Assembly: GCF_047948215.1 (NCBI RefSeq)
Contig: NC_134456.1
Location: 194,167,034-194,231,033 of the forward strand
DNA from: Lycorma delicatula
Taxonomy: Eukaryota; Arthropoda; Insecta; Hemiptera; Fulgoridae
Direction: 5' to 3'
Length of the DNA: 64,000 nt
This document shows, piece by piece, positions 14,348 to 26,154 of the stretch (positions within the stretch are counted from its first letter, which is position 1; the number at the start of each line of letters is the position of its first letter). The position numbers were made by a program, and so were the translations under genes. The notes under the pieces were generated by a model, which worked only from the letters and a program-made list of their open reading frames with translations, made no database searches and was not told the origin of the DNA.

Positions 14348-15000
14348 TCAAAGATCAGCGAGATTCCGTACATTTAGCCTGCTCAATCGTCTTACGTCCT
14401 CACCACTGTCAAGTAAATTCAGCACCAGATGATTCAAATGCTTGTTGTTGTAGGGATATGTAATCCCTACTGGTCTTTCATATCTCCTCACGACCTCATG
14501 GCACCCCAAAATACCCGTGTTACTCATCATTTCTAGCGAATTATGGAACTCCTGATACCACGCTCAGAAACTTGTTTTGAAACCGTTGGATGATTTCAAC
14601 ATAACTATTACAAGTAGTTCCCACACTTGTTCACCTTATCTCCATACAACATTAATTTATCCAATAAGAACAAATGAGACCGTTCACCGAGGCAAGTTCG
14701 TGGTCACCATCTACCGCCAAAACCGCTGTGTCGTCTACGAATAATGCAACTGTGATAGCTTCTGTACTGCGAAGATCTGCAGTGAATGTCAAATACAGAA
14801 TCGGACCTAAAACAGAACAATGTATAGCTCCTGATATATTGTCTATGTAGACAGACAATTCCTGGTTGTATTTGATTGACAAGACCGCCCGTCTAGGTAA
14901 CTACGTAACACAAGATAGACCGATGGAGATTTTGATTTCAATTTAAAAAGGAGACCAGGAAACCACTTTGTCGAATGGTTGTTGAACGTCTAGAATGTCT
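14348..15000 (-). pseudogene. Jockey-like LINE reverse transcriptase relic
   Basis: Minus-strand remains of a non-LTR retrotransposon ORF2. Reading from 15,000 down: a motif-A-like segment with QPFDKVV; then a stretch after SIKYNQELS that leads into motif B (CSVLGPILYLTFTADL); then the catalytic motif C as FVDDTAVLAVDGD, where Jockey elements carry FADD. After a deletion, the C-terminal tail appears with IIQRFQNKFL in one frame and LNLLDSGEDVRRLSRL in another, a typical Jockey ending. Frameshifts and stops occur throughout, so it is dead. The same tail motif occurs in the plus-strand copy at 50.5-51.2 kb, showing related elements. The missing part lies between the palm and the C-terminus. Confidence 0.85.
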
Positions 15001-15004
15001 GCCA

Positions 15005-15688
15005 ACAATATTTTTAAAATAAATTACTCCAAAAACGAAAAGAAAAATAAATATATAAATGTTGATTCTACCCTAAAGACAAATTATCATTTATTATTCT
15101 GTGTAAAAGACTCGATTTAGATAAATTTTTTTCTTAGAAGCCCAACAAATTGATATATAATAGGACTTTTATCTTTTAAAACTTTCGAAATAAAAATTTT
15201 TAGTAGGACTTTTGGCCTACAGAAATTATTTTCGGTGTCTCGAGAATAATATATTGCTTGTTCATTATTCAAGGTTACAGAATCGTAACCTTGGTAGGTA
15301 CTGTTAAACTTAAAAATTATATTACACAATCAAACCGTGATATTGTATAGTGAAAATTAGTTTTAGTGTACTAAAGTCAATAATCATCAAAATATATTTA
15401 AAAATATTTATTATTCCACAATTTTATCCTACTTCAGATTTACGAAGCAAAAAATTAAATTAAAATTAATAAAGTTAACAGAATCTCGTTTCTTTTACTA
15501 AGTTTAAATTAAATCACAAGAAATGGTTCACGACCAAAAATAACATTAGAAATAGAATAAAATTAACAATATTGCTATTTTTTCTGTACGAAATTATTAA
15601 TTAATCTCATATAACAAAAAAAAAACAAAAAAAAACATGGATTACTATTATAAAAAAAAATAAAATACTTGTGGAATTAGGTACCTCT
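15005..15688. other. AT-rich non-coding stretch
   Basis: AT-rich DNA with A runs. No gene recognised. Confidence 0.5.
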
Positions 15689-15703
15689 AAGATAATAATA
15701 ATT
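15689..15703 (+). repeat. Target-site duplication, left copy
   Basis: AAGATAATAATAATT immediately left of the tRNA-half insert; identical to 15,745-15,759. The flanking bases differ, which sets its length at 15. Confidence 0.85.
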
Positions 15704-15744
15704 CCTCTGGTAGCTCAGTTGGTAGAGCGGTGGACTGTAGTGTA
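15704..15744 (+). pseudogene. Retrocopied 5' half of tRNA-Tyr
   Basis: The 41 bases begin with a 7-base acceptor strand CCTCTGG. A full D arm follows (TAGCTCAGTTGGTAGAGC), then the 5' side of an anticodon arm ending GGTGGACTGTAG, where GTA is the tyrosine anticodon. The tRNA identity stops exactly at the nucleotide after the anticodon, followed by TGTA. No anticodon 3' strand, variable loop or B box (GGTTCRANNCC) follows within 150 bases, so it is not an intron-containing tRNA-Tyr gene. Perfect 15-bp direct repeats flank it, as expected for insertion by LINE-type target-primed reverse transcription. Eukaryotic tRNA-Tyr genes carry an intron right after this position, so the template could be a free 5' exon or a 5' tRNA half. 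That last step is inference. Confidence 0.8.
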
Positions 15745-15759
15745 AAGATAATAATAATT
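15745..15759 (+). repeat. Target-site duplication, right copy
   Basis: Identical 15-base copy directly after the tRNA-half insert. Confidence 0.85.
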
Positions 15760-17151
15760 AGACTGTTATGAGATTTCTATCACAGTAATCGAAAAAGCAT
15801 GATACACGAATTAAATACACTCGTATTATGCATTTCACTGGCATTAATCTACTAAGTATTAATGGTTAAAATAACAAAAGTTGTAGAGTTTACTAAGTTA
15901 ATAAATATAAAAATAAACATTACAAACATACTAATGAACTTATAAACAGCTAGTTAAAAAAAAAAATAACAAACAACAAAAACATTAACTTGAGAATATT
16001 TAACCTAAGTTGGTCAACTGCCAACATTATTTTATTTAAGAAAGAAGCAATAAAATGCTGAGTTTTATTAGTCATCGATAAAGGCTTAATATTTTTAAAT
16101 GCATATATGTGAATTAAGGTAATAGTAACTATGTTTCTTCCATCTTTTTTATAAAATACACGTTTTAACATTAATGTTAGTAAAGTTAACTCCAAATAGA
16201 TAACATATAAAGAACCTAGTCTCTATACTAGGAGAAGATAGTGTAGCGGTAGAGTGGTAGTGCGAAACAAACAGTAAAGGGATGTTGAAATGTTGAGTTG
16301 CCGAAGCCATAATTGCACTTTGAGAAAAGAGCGATTCAACCCGATTCCTCTCTTCAAACTTTTGTACGTTAAGCAACTGTATTTTCTCTTTCTCCAGTTT
16401 CAGCACCATTTCCTTCAATGAACCCGTATACAACAACCGTTCTAAACTAAACTACCGATAGGATATAAAACAGTCTGTAGACCATTAGGGCACATGCCAA
16501 ACTAGAAACCTATCACTTTACTAGGGTTTTTAAAACTAAATATAAACTTTTGCTACATATCTGAAAAGAAACAAAATTCAAAATAGTAAAAAATAATGCA
16601 TCTATTGATTAAATATGTCTTTTTACTGTATCTGAAGTAATAGATCCAGAATATTGCAGAAGTGCGCAAAGTACATATTTTGGATTTTATATGAATGTTA
16701 TTGTATGTTGTACAAATAAGCTTAAAATGATTTAAAATAAGAAACTGTATTCAAATAAAATTATTACAAAATAAGTAATGTAGTTATAGTAAAGTATTAA
16801 CTAACGAAATAAAAAAAGGACAGAAAATAAATATTAAATATTTATTTTCACACACACACACACACACACACACATTATTACAGAACATTTCTATATGAAA
16901 TATATTAATTTAAATATATTTTCACCATGAAGATTACAAGTGGAGCAGTAAGTAGTGGAGGAAGAGCTTTGAATTAGTGTGCAAATTGAATTACTGTATG
17001 GATTTCATAATCATATATTGAATTACTAATTTGTATTTAAGAAATTTATAAATTACATTATACTAATTTGTTAAAATTATATACAGTAACCAAAAAACGT
17101 ACACTTATTTAACTCATTTTATCTACCAAAATAATAAAAATTTCAATAAAA
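15760..17151. other. AT-rich stretch with (CA)n microsatellite
   Basis: AT-rich DNA with a CA dinucleotide array at 16,849-16,874. Small minus-strand frames at 15,950-16,436 show no recognisable motif. Confidence 0.5.
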
Positions 17152-17411
17152 TTCTTTCTTTCTTTTTCCTGTTCCGCTAATTACCGTTCAGGTATTACTT
17201 CAGAGGATGAATGAGGATGATATATATGTATGAGTGTAAATGAAGTGTAGTCCTGTACAGTCTCAGTTCGACCATCGCCGAGATGTGTGGTTAATCGAAA
17301 CCCAACCAGCAAAGAACACCGGTATCCGCGATTTAGTATTTAAATCCGTGTAAAAATAACTGACATTACTAGGACTTGAACGCTGGAACTCTCGACTTCC
17401 AAATCAGATTA
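17152..17411 (-). mobile_element. SINE-A copy 1 (tRNA-derived, 5'-truncated head)
   Basis: Minus-strand copy of a SINE also present at 25.3, 26.2 and 28.1 kb. The A-rich tail comes first on the plus strand (TTTCTTTCTTTTTCCTGTT). The body follows, with diagnostic words TTACTTCAGAGGATGAATGA, CAGTCTCAGTTCGACCAT and AAGAACACCGGTATCC. Then comes the tRNA-like head with a B-box remnant reading GTTCAAGTCC on the minus strand. The first part of the head (A box) is missing. No target duplication identified. Confidence 0.75.
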
Positions 17412-17582
17412 AGTATAGAAATTCATATTTTATATGTGTTTCATCTTACAGTAAATAGAAGTAAAGATCATCATATTTTAGAGCCCATAACTAAGAGCTG
17501 TTGTTGTTGTAAGAACATTAGCCGCATTATGATTATAAATAGTTGTTCAGCATCTGTTCATGGCAAGCGGGAACATTTGAAT

Positions 17583-18233
17583 AAAAAATCTGATGTGGAA
17601 ACCATATAACTCCTTGTACGCCTATTAAATTACATTTACACATTTTTTAAAATGAAAAGTATATAAAATTTTATTCCATTAATAACTTCTGATATTTTAT
17701 CATATTTTTTGTTGTTGTTGTTATTATTGAATTATTATTTATTGTAATTATTTTTAAATGAGAAGTTAATAATTATTAATAAATCAATACATTTAAATTA
17801 ATTAAAAAAAGGATATGAAGTCTGATTCGAACCGATAGGCCTTCCCCTAAGATTCAAATATTTCATTAATTAAAAATATTTGGTTATAATTCTGGAACAA
17901 ATGAAAATAATTACCACTTAAGACACATCCTTGAAAAGTTTTCAATGAGGTCTTATTACTGCAGTTAAGAAAAATCTCAAAATCCATAGATTTTGGGATT
18001 TTTGAACACTTTTGGTTCAGTCTATTGCAATCAAAAGGGAAGCGCACATTAGATGTTACAACAGTCCTAAATCCAAAATTTCAAAATCCTACGGCTAATC
18101 GTTTTTGAGTTGTGCGTGATAAATACGTACGTACAAACGTCACGCCGAAACTAGTCAAAATGGATATTTCCGTTGAAATATGAAAACCGAAATTTTTCGC
18201 GATCACAATACTTCCTTTACTTCGTACAAGGAA
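17583..18233 (+). repeat. Family X repeat, copy 1
   Basis: About 650 bp matching 19,015-19,804 in direct orientation and 26,343-26,950 in reverse. Shared words run from AATCTGATGTGGA at the left edge through TGATTCGAACC and TTTGATTGCAAT... (read on the other strand) to CCTTTACTTCGTACAAG at the right edge. CTCCTTGTACG near the left and CGTACAAGGA at the right are inverted relative to each other, suggesting degenerate terminal repeats. A B-box-like GGTTCGAATC on the minus strand sits near 17,830. No protein frame. It may be a non-autonomous DNA transposon or a composite SINE. Confidence 0.65.
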
Positions 18234-19014
18234 ATAAAAATACTAATACTCAGTAATTACCTATAACCCTTGCAATCTCATTATTTCGTTATTTATTTTA
18301 TATATATATATATATGATACTAAACGTTCTTCTTTAAAATCAATTTAATTAAATTGCCTAAAAGAATAAGGATGCATTACGGAGGGAGGACTTGTCCCAT
18401 AATTTCACAAATATTAAAAAATATGTATAAAAGTTTAACAAAAAAGAAAAAAAAGGCATATAGATAGAAGTAATAAATATTGAAAATCAAATTAAATTTA
18501 TTTTGGACAAAACTCGTGGGAGTGTCGAATATATCTATAAATAATATAAAGAAATATTACATACTGAACTATAAAATAAAAACCGACAAACGTCCTGATT
18601 TATTCTGAAAGGATCAAGCGAATAAACCATCTCCTAACAGGAAATTCCGACAGGGATTTTTTTAAACGACGTGACAGATAGAAGAACTTCATTACTTTTA
18701 TTGCGCCAGTTAATAAAAAACCACACCCGCATAGTAAGTTGTACGTTCAAAATCCTTACTACTTTTCTACGCCTAGGATAACAAATGTAATTTTATATTG
18801 TGATTAATGAATGGATTGGATAATTATTTTACAAAATTTTCAGAATGTTTTTGTAAATCAACTGACGTATAGATGTATAATAATTTAAAGATATACCAGA
18901 AGAGTATTATCACATTCAGTTTTTAGTACAACTTTTACTCGTATCTCTAAACTTCAAATCATTCCTAACTCGAGATATTTTTGGTTTGAAAACATCTTAT
19001 TTAATTACGCTAAT
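18234..19014. other. AT-rich non-coding stretch
   Basis: AT-rich spacer between two family X copies, with a short TA array near 18,300. No gene recognised. Confidence 0.5.
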
Positions 19015-19804
19015 CTAAAAAATCTGATGTGGACAATACATAACTTCCTTGTACATCTATTAAATTATATTTACACATTTTTTTTAAAATGAAAAGTACA
19101 TAAAATTTTATTTCATTAAAAAGTTCTGGTATTTTTCATATTTTTTGTTATTGAATTATTATTCATCGTAAATTTTTTTTTACAATGAGAGGTTAATAAT
19201 TATAAATAAATAAATATATTTAAATTAAAAAAAAAAGGAGACGAAGACTGATTCGAGCCGATGTGCTTCCCCTTGTTAGACCAAATATTTCATTAATTAA
19301 ATATTTATTTGGCTATAACTCTGGAACCAGTGAAAATAAGTACCACTTATGATATATCGTTGAAACGCTCTCAATGAGGGCTTATTATTGCAGTAAAGAA
19401 AAGGTCCAAAAGCCAGAGTTTTTGGACACTTTTGGTCAGCCGATTGCAATCAAAAGGAGAGATGCACAACTAGATGTCACAACAGTCCTAAATCGAAAAT
19501 TTCAACATACTACGGCTAATCAATTTAGAGTTATGCGAGATACATACCTATCCTATCTACCACGGCTGTACAGCGCTATCTATACCATCTCTAACATACG
19601 CTTAATAATACGCATAATATGACGCATAAATATGATGCGTCATAACATGACGCTATCTATAACATACTACGGCTAATCGTTTTAGAGTTATGCGAGATAC
19701 ATACGTACGTACAGACGTCACGCCGAAACTAGTCAAAATGGATATTTCCGTTGAAATCTGAAAACCTAAATTACACAATAATTCCTTTACTTCGTACAAG
19801 TAAG
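19015..19804 (+). repeat. Family X repeat, copy 2 with internal duplication
   Basis: Second direct-orientation copy. It is longer than copy 1 because the segment AACATACTACGGCTAATC... with its following TTTAGAGTTATGCGAGATAC occurs twice, at 19,504 and 19,661 (157 bp apart). Scrambled filler lies between. The right edge is again CCTTTACTTCGTACAAG. Confidence 0.65.
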
Positions 19805-20224
19805 TAAAAATTATTTTTATATTATCTGTTATAGATAACATTACAATGTAGTACTGGCCTAATCAAGCAAGATAGGCTACATTATTTTGAAAAACCGTAC
19901 ATGTATAACTATTCCGTGAATAAGACACAATTTTACCTTAAAAATCCATCTTAAAAATGGGGTTCGTCTTATACAATGAATGTAAAGATTGTTTCCTCTT
20001 TTCAAAGTTATACGCACTCCATTTTATGTTCCAAGATCTTAATAGCGGGTGAATGACGCGACCGAGTTGATGCGTGACTTTCACGTGACTTCTAGCACGT
20101 CATTGGCTCAGAACGGGGAGTCCCAATTTAAGTTGCGTAATCTCTTATTCGAATAATCAATTACAGACGTTTATCAGTATTAAATTGACGTGTTGCGATA
20201 GTTTGTGTTTGTTAGTTTTTAGTG

Positions 20225-21498
20225 ATGGAAGAAAGTAGGCGACATTCTTACACTTCATGTTACAAATTGCAGGTTGTAAAATATGCGGAAGAACACAGAA
20301 ATAGGGAAGCTGAAAGACATTTTGGACCTCAGCCTACAGAAAAAATTATTACAACTTGACGTGGTCAGCAGGAGATTTTGTTCAATTTGCATAATGAAAA
20401 GCGCGCGGGACTTGGTAAAATAGCGAAATGGCCAGAACTCGAGACCGAAGTTTTAAAGTGGGTGCAAGAAAATCGGAAAAATGGCATTGCCTTTTCAACA
20501 AAAATTATTCGTATACATGCAATCAAAGTAGTCTATAATCGTAACGTAAAGGATTTTTAAGGTGGAGCGTCATAGTGCTACCGTTTCATGAAGCGTAGTG
20601 GACTTTGTATGTGTATAAAAAAAAAAATCAGTCAAAAAATGCGAAAAGAATACGAAGACATAATTATTTTATTTCATAAATATGTGATTCAACAACGAAA
20701 AAATTACAATTTTGAAATAGTACAGATAGCCAATATGGATGAAACACCCCTAACCTTTGACGTACCCTCAAATAGAAGTGTAGCTGAGAAAGGTGAGAAA
20801 AGTATTACAAAGTAAGTGGACATGAAAAAACAGACTATACTGTTGTTCTTGCATGTTGTGGTGATGGTACGAAGCTGCCGCCAATGATAATTTTTAAACG
20901 AAAGACACTGCCTAAAGAAAAAATACCAACAGGGGTGATTACCCCTGTTGGTATTTTTCTTGTTCATGAAAAAGGTTGGATGGATTAAAGTGTGGATAGA
21001 CAAAGCATGGAAAAGAACGAATGGTGCACTGCTAAAGAAAAAAGTTCTCTTGTATTTGATCAGTTCCGGGCTCATCTGAAGGAAACAATCAAAGAAAAAT
21101 TCCAAGAGTGCAACACTGAACTGGTTGTCATACCAGGAGGACTTACATTACAACTACAGCCACTTGATGTATTATTAAATAAGCCCTTTAAAGTCTTTAC
21201 GAGGGAAGAGTGGAACAAGTGGATGATGAATGCTGGTGTACATAAGCTAACACCAAAGGGTGCCCTGAAACGGCCATTAATCTCTCAAGTGTGCGAGGAG
21301 TTTAAGACGTCTTTGTCCAAAGTGAATGAACAATTTATTGTTAAATCTTTCTTGAAATGTGGATTTAGTAACGTCCTTGATGGAAGTGAAGATCATTTCT
21401 TGAAAAAAGAAAATGATGGTGATGAAGGACAAAAGGATGAAGAAATTGATGAGAGAGAAGATTCAGCTGACAATGACATGGGTTTTGTAAGTTTCTGA
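20225..21498 (+). pseudogene. Pogo/Tigger transposase pseudogene
   Basis: Starts at ATG 20,225 with an N-terminal HTH region (KLQVVKYAEEHRNREAERHF). A TGA at 20,357-20,359 interrupts it. It continues with the CENP-B-type DNA-binding segment (LETEVLKWVQENRKNGIAFS) to a stop near 20,558. The DDE domain is split over frames: IANMDETPLTFD (first Asp, about 20,733), then TVVLACCGDGTKLPPMI and a piece ending HEKGWMD in another frame. The open part from 20,992 carries VFDQFRAHLK (second Asp) and LQLQPLDVLLNKPFK (third Asp). The acidic C-terminal tail ends at 21,498. Order and motifs are those of pogo/Tigger transposases, which bind the element ends and cut and paste it. An 18-bp palindrome at 20,919-20,958 adds foreign residues. 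The gene is dead. Confidence 0.88.
20919..20958. repeat. Perfect 18-bp hairpin in Tigger gene
   Basis: AAAAATACCAACAGGGGT (20,919-20,936) and its exact reverse complement (20,941-20,958) are separated by GATT. Related transposases pass from the left arm straight to the HEKGWMD segment, so the right arm looks like an inverted templated insertion. Confidence 0.9.
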
Positions 21499-21650
21499 AA
21501 AGTCAGTTCACTATTTAAAATTACCTATTATTTAATCAATTTTTTTAAATCATACTTTACATTTTAAGTTTTTTCCAAAAAAAAATTGTATTAAATTTCT
21601 TGGGTGCGTCTTATACATAGGAACGTCTTATACACCGAAAAATACGGTAA

Positions 21651-21815
21651 CTATTACACCTAAAATATTAAGGGAGAAGATAAAATTCCATACCTTTTTA
21701 TTAATTCATCATTATTAATTTTTATTAACAATATATAAGTATATATATATTTTAAAGTAAACATAAAAATATGATGCATATTACTATTCTAGCCTATGTG
21801 CATATGTACACACAC

Positions 21816-21876
<61 letters not shown>

Positions 21877-24800
21877 CAATAAAATTGTTGTGATAAATAA
21901 AATAAGATCCTCACCTCAAAAAGATAATGGTGTTGACATACGATAAGCTAATAAAATTAAAATGCCATAAATATGTTCTTAAAAGAGAAAAAAATACTGC
22001 CTTGATTTTTCCTAGTGTTGCCGGCAGATATAAAAATGTATAGTGTTCATTGTATTCTGTGAAAGAGGGGATGAATGTGAATGTAGTGGACAGATGGCTT
22101 TATATGAAGATCGTTTTTAGGCTATTTGCAAATAAATAGAAGACAAGAGGGAAAACCTAGTGGCTTGAGAGATTCTAGTATAGCAGGCACAGTGCCAGGG
22201 AGGATTCATGCCTTATGCAGGCAGTCACTATATCCTATACGCCTCTAGTCTTCTTTTATATATCGCATAACTACATAACTCCTTATCTTTCAATATGTTG
22301 TTTTTTCACTTATCCTATTTCTTTATTATCGCCTTATGACATGAACACAAATAAATATTGATATCTTAAACATAAGTATAGCAAGTCATTTCATAATTTT
22401 TATAAAAAATGTAACTAACATAAAAAAAGAAGTGTGTTAAGTGGTTATAGCCCTGAAAATTCTCATTCAGATTTTTACGGAACAGTTTGATCAATAAAAT
22501 ATTTTATTTTATATGTATGAGAGTAGGCTACCTAAAATTAAGCACTATACTAAAAAAACCTACAAAAAAGAAACTGCAGGACTATAGAAAATAAAACTTC
22601 ATTCGCTAAAAGTGTTCCACTGCACTCCACTAATATCCATAAATTTATATTTCATTACAAAATAATTGAAATGACTTATATGGCGAATTCCAGAAGTTAA
22701 TTGTTTACATAACGCGTAAATGATCACAAATATTTAGTAAATTTAGGGCCTGGTATTTATATCAAACAATCCGTCTTGGGTTTCCAATACACTCAATTGT
22801 AGCCACTGGGCAGAGAAGAACTCACAATATTTGAAAAAATGTAAATATTTCAACACTTTTTCTCTTCGTGTAGGGTTTATATCTCTTCCAGAAATAATAT
22901 AAAATCGCTTAATAAATGCTTACTAACAAGTATTCACTTACTCATTATTATTATTATTATTATCTGCAATTCATTTATTAGTGAAAAATGCCACTTATTA
23001 ATATTTAAAGTGATATTAAACTATGAATAATTCCGAATGCATTCAATATTTGCAAGTGATATTTGAAAGTAAATATGTTTGAAAAAAAAAATTATAGAAG
23101 GCTATGTAATAACTAAGTTTATAACTACATCCGTTAACAATATTTGTTCACAATCTTAACGTTTATCAAAATATTATTTATTATATTCCTGTAGACAATC
23201 TCCCAAGGTCGCCTTCTAATGTAGTAAATTGGGGAATCCTTACAAGTTGCGATGGGGAAAATAAAACAAAAGTAGCATATGCTGCCTTACATTTAGGTTT
23301 TGGGGTTTACCAAAGACTAGGGAAAGAAAACTAGGATCACAAATAATTGGTCCTCCAGGATGAGGGTTTGGTATCTAGCTAACTCCCAAAACTTGTAAAG
23401 AAACAAAGCCAAATTTCGAGGCCAGAGTTTTACATGAGCTGTAGCAGCACAGGGAGTGTTTTCTTCATACTAACAGTACGTAGTAATAACAAAACAGGTT
23501 CGTAAAAAACAACTACCCAATTACCCACTACTAATAATTAAAATAAAAATAATAATATATAATATATATAAATAATAAATATAATAATAATAATAATTGT
23601 TTTTTTTACAATTTTCTTTTAATGTTTTTATGTTTTAATGTTTTTTAATTTTTTTTAAATATTTTTTTTTTGAAATTCATATTATATATATTGTTATTAC
23701 GAGTATGAATAAGTCGTACCTAAAAATGATTTTTTTCCTACATAATAGAGCAATAAATAATTGCATCACCATAGAGGGTTGGAAAAGCCCAAAATCATCA
23801 TAAAGCTATGAAAGGCTATGATGATTGGGCTGGGAAAGCAGACAAATAGCTACTATTAAGATCAAAAAATATCCAAAAATGTACAATTTAAATTATAAAA
23901 ACAAAGATAAGATAGGATTGAATGAAAAAACATCCTTATATTGCCTATTTTTTATTGATTTAAAACGGAGTTAAAAGGAGTAAATTAACGAGAGAGAAAT
24001 GGTAGATAGATTGCGACCGTAATACAAATAGGCAGGAAGGAAAGGAATAGAAGCACATAAGTGAACTAGGGCGTACAGTTTGTACTATTCTATACAAATT
24101 TGGCTCCGCGTCAGTAAAACCAAGCCCCCATCCTTTAGTTCGACTACATCGTCGCGTATCTCTCTTGTTACTCTATATTTTGTCCCCAAAACTTTGAGAG
24201 AAATAATATACAGAGGTAATATAATTACACCCACACGTAGATTCAACATAGAGTGTTTGTGTGTGTGTGTACAACTGACAAGCGCGCGCGTTTCAATTGC
24301 ACTCAGTTCTCCTGCTAATGTTAATAATTTAGTACGTAAAAATTTACGCTGATAAAAATATTCTATTAAAAATATTCTCTATTCAATATGCAAAACATAG
24401 TTAGTTATTGATCAGTGCATTATCCATTTATTTATTATCCAGTAATTTAATTACGGTCTGAATTTACGACAAGAAGTATAAATACGACTACGGTTTTATC
24501 AGATTACTAACGCTTTAAAAAAATTAATTTGTTAGGAAAGTTATTAAACGAAAATTACATCCTGTAATCTATAGTGAGCTCAGATAAAGTCACAAAATTA
24601 TAATTAAAGCAAAATCATACCTTCCCAATCTGCTAGTACGAAGCACAACAAAAATCAGTTAATAGAATAGTGAGAACAGTAAGAACCGGAGCAAAAACAA
24701 TTTCATCTGTTTCAGAATTTAATATGCACGAGAGAGTTTTTAATCAAATGCATAAAATTAAATTTACTACCGATTGTTTTGTAATCTGATTTTATATAAT

Positions 24801-25296
24801 ATAGTACTTAGAGGTAGAACTTATTTTAATTAAGGTAAAAAAGAGACCAAGTTAATATACAGATAACAAGTAAATGTAAATACATATTGTATCAACAATG
24901 TGATATAAAATCACTCTACTGAAATGATATTGTATCCCTAGTGAAGTGTATTGTATCTTTTCAAGTCCATGTATAACTCAAAAGAAAAAAAAAATTTCTT
25001 TTTAACAGTCACTTCACAATAATATTTTTCTAAAACAGCACATCTGAAATAAGAATGTAATCTTTCTATACAATCTCGAAAAATAAAACGGAAAAATAAG
25101 TCAAGATTCAAAACACTACAGATAAAATTGTACCGTAAACTGAGTTAACTCAAACTACTCCATTTGGATCTAGTAAACTAGATGACCTTAAATAAATATA
25201 AAAACGTAAAATAAAACTGAAAAATTATAAATTAGCGGATACAAATGTGATCGGGTATTTAATCAAACTATACAGTAATAAAATTAATAACTGAAA
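21651..25296. other. AT-rich stretch with (TA)n and a hairpin
   Basis: Holds a TA array at about 21,824-21,872 and AT/TAA-rich simple sequence at 23,540-23,690. At 23,786-23,831 AGCCCAAAATCATCAT faces ATGATGATTGGGCT with a small bulge. Patches near 22,020-22,240 and 24,000-24,330 are less AT-rich, and one has GT and CG alternation near 24,258-24,292, but no domain is readable. No gene called. Confidence 0.45.
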
Positions 25297-25301
25297 CCGT
25301 G

Positions 25302-25646
25302 TTTCTTTTTTTCCTGTTTAGCCTCCGATAATTACCTTTCAGATAATACTGCAGAGGATGAATGAGGATGACATGTATGAGTGTAAATAAAGGGTAGTCT
25401 TGTACAGTCTCAGTTCGAGCATTCCTGAGAGTGTGGTTAATTGAAAACCAACCACCAAAGAACACCGGTATACACGATCTAATATTTGAATACATCGATA
25501 TGAATACATCAAATACTAGATTTGAATACATCTGGTATTCAAATCCGTGTAAAAATATCTTTTGGACTTGAACGCTGGAACTCTCGACTTCCAAATCAGC
25601 TGATTTCGGGAGACGCGTTCACAATTAGACCAACCCGATGGGTAAC
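25302..25646 (-). mobile_element. SINE-A copy 2 (near complete)
   Basis: Minus-strand copy with an almost complete tRNA-like head: TCGGGTTGGTCTAATTGTGA at the start on the minus strand, and the B box GTTCAAGTCC. The body has TGGATACCGG-like and CTTTGGTGGTTGG words, and a tail reading CCTAAACAGGAAA-like then A-rich. Between head and body, the AATACATC/TTGAATAC words are locally multiplied (25,488-25,540), a small tandem expansion specific to this copy. An open frame covering most of it (25,268-25,594) is incidental. Confidence 0.75.
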
Positions 25647-26154
25647 CCTAAACCGTCTACATGAAAAAACCTTTATATTCTTCCGATGTAATGTTATTTC
25701 GAAATATAAACATCCCAATTTATTCAAAACTATTTTTCAAAAACTTCTCATTTTATGAATAAAAATCTATAATGGAAGTAAAGGTTTTAAATATATATTT
25801 ATTTAACAAATTGAAATAAAAAAGACGTGTCTTAGAGGACCTGTTCTAAATTTCACGTGTTCATACACACAAGCGAAATTTGAATACACTGGAAAAAAAA
25901 CTAAATTTTCATACATAAAAAAGAATCATTTTTCATTCTATGAACCCAAAATTAAAAACTAATTTAAAAATTATAACGTAAAATCCAAGCACTATAATTA
26001 AAGAAAATTAATATATTTAATCAAATTAATTAAAATTGTACAATAATTTTATTTTTAATACTTTTATTTATAGACGCATCAACAATTAAAGTCATTAGCG
26101 ACTTATCAGTGTAATGTAACTGTACCGGTAAATTTGTAGTCTTCAACAAACTCA

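Larger units (their letters stand above)
19906..21650 (+). mobile_element. Pogo/Tigger-like DNA transposon, inactive
   Basis: An element with a pogo-superfamily transposase relic between degenerate terminal repeats. The right end (21,601-21,650) contains two copies of CGTCTTATACA and ends ACCGAAAAATACGGTAA. On the left, ATTCCGTGAATAAGAC near 19,910-19,925 is its diverged inverted counterpart, and GTTCGTCTTATACA near 19,962-19,974 repeats the inner motif in direct orientation. The flanking TA duplication is not clear, so the edges are approximate. About 1.75 kb, short of Tigger elements with a full gene, and the coding region is decayed. Confidence 0.85.

Noticed and set aside
15704..15880. 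Intron-containing tRNA-Tyr gene
   Set aside because: No B box or matching 3' exon follows within 150 bases, and the fragment is framed by a target duplication.
16205..16280. tRNA-like segment with GTAGCGGTAGAGTGGTAGTG
   Set aside because: Resembles a D arm but lacks a B box and acceptor pairing.
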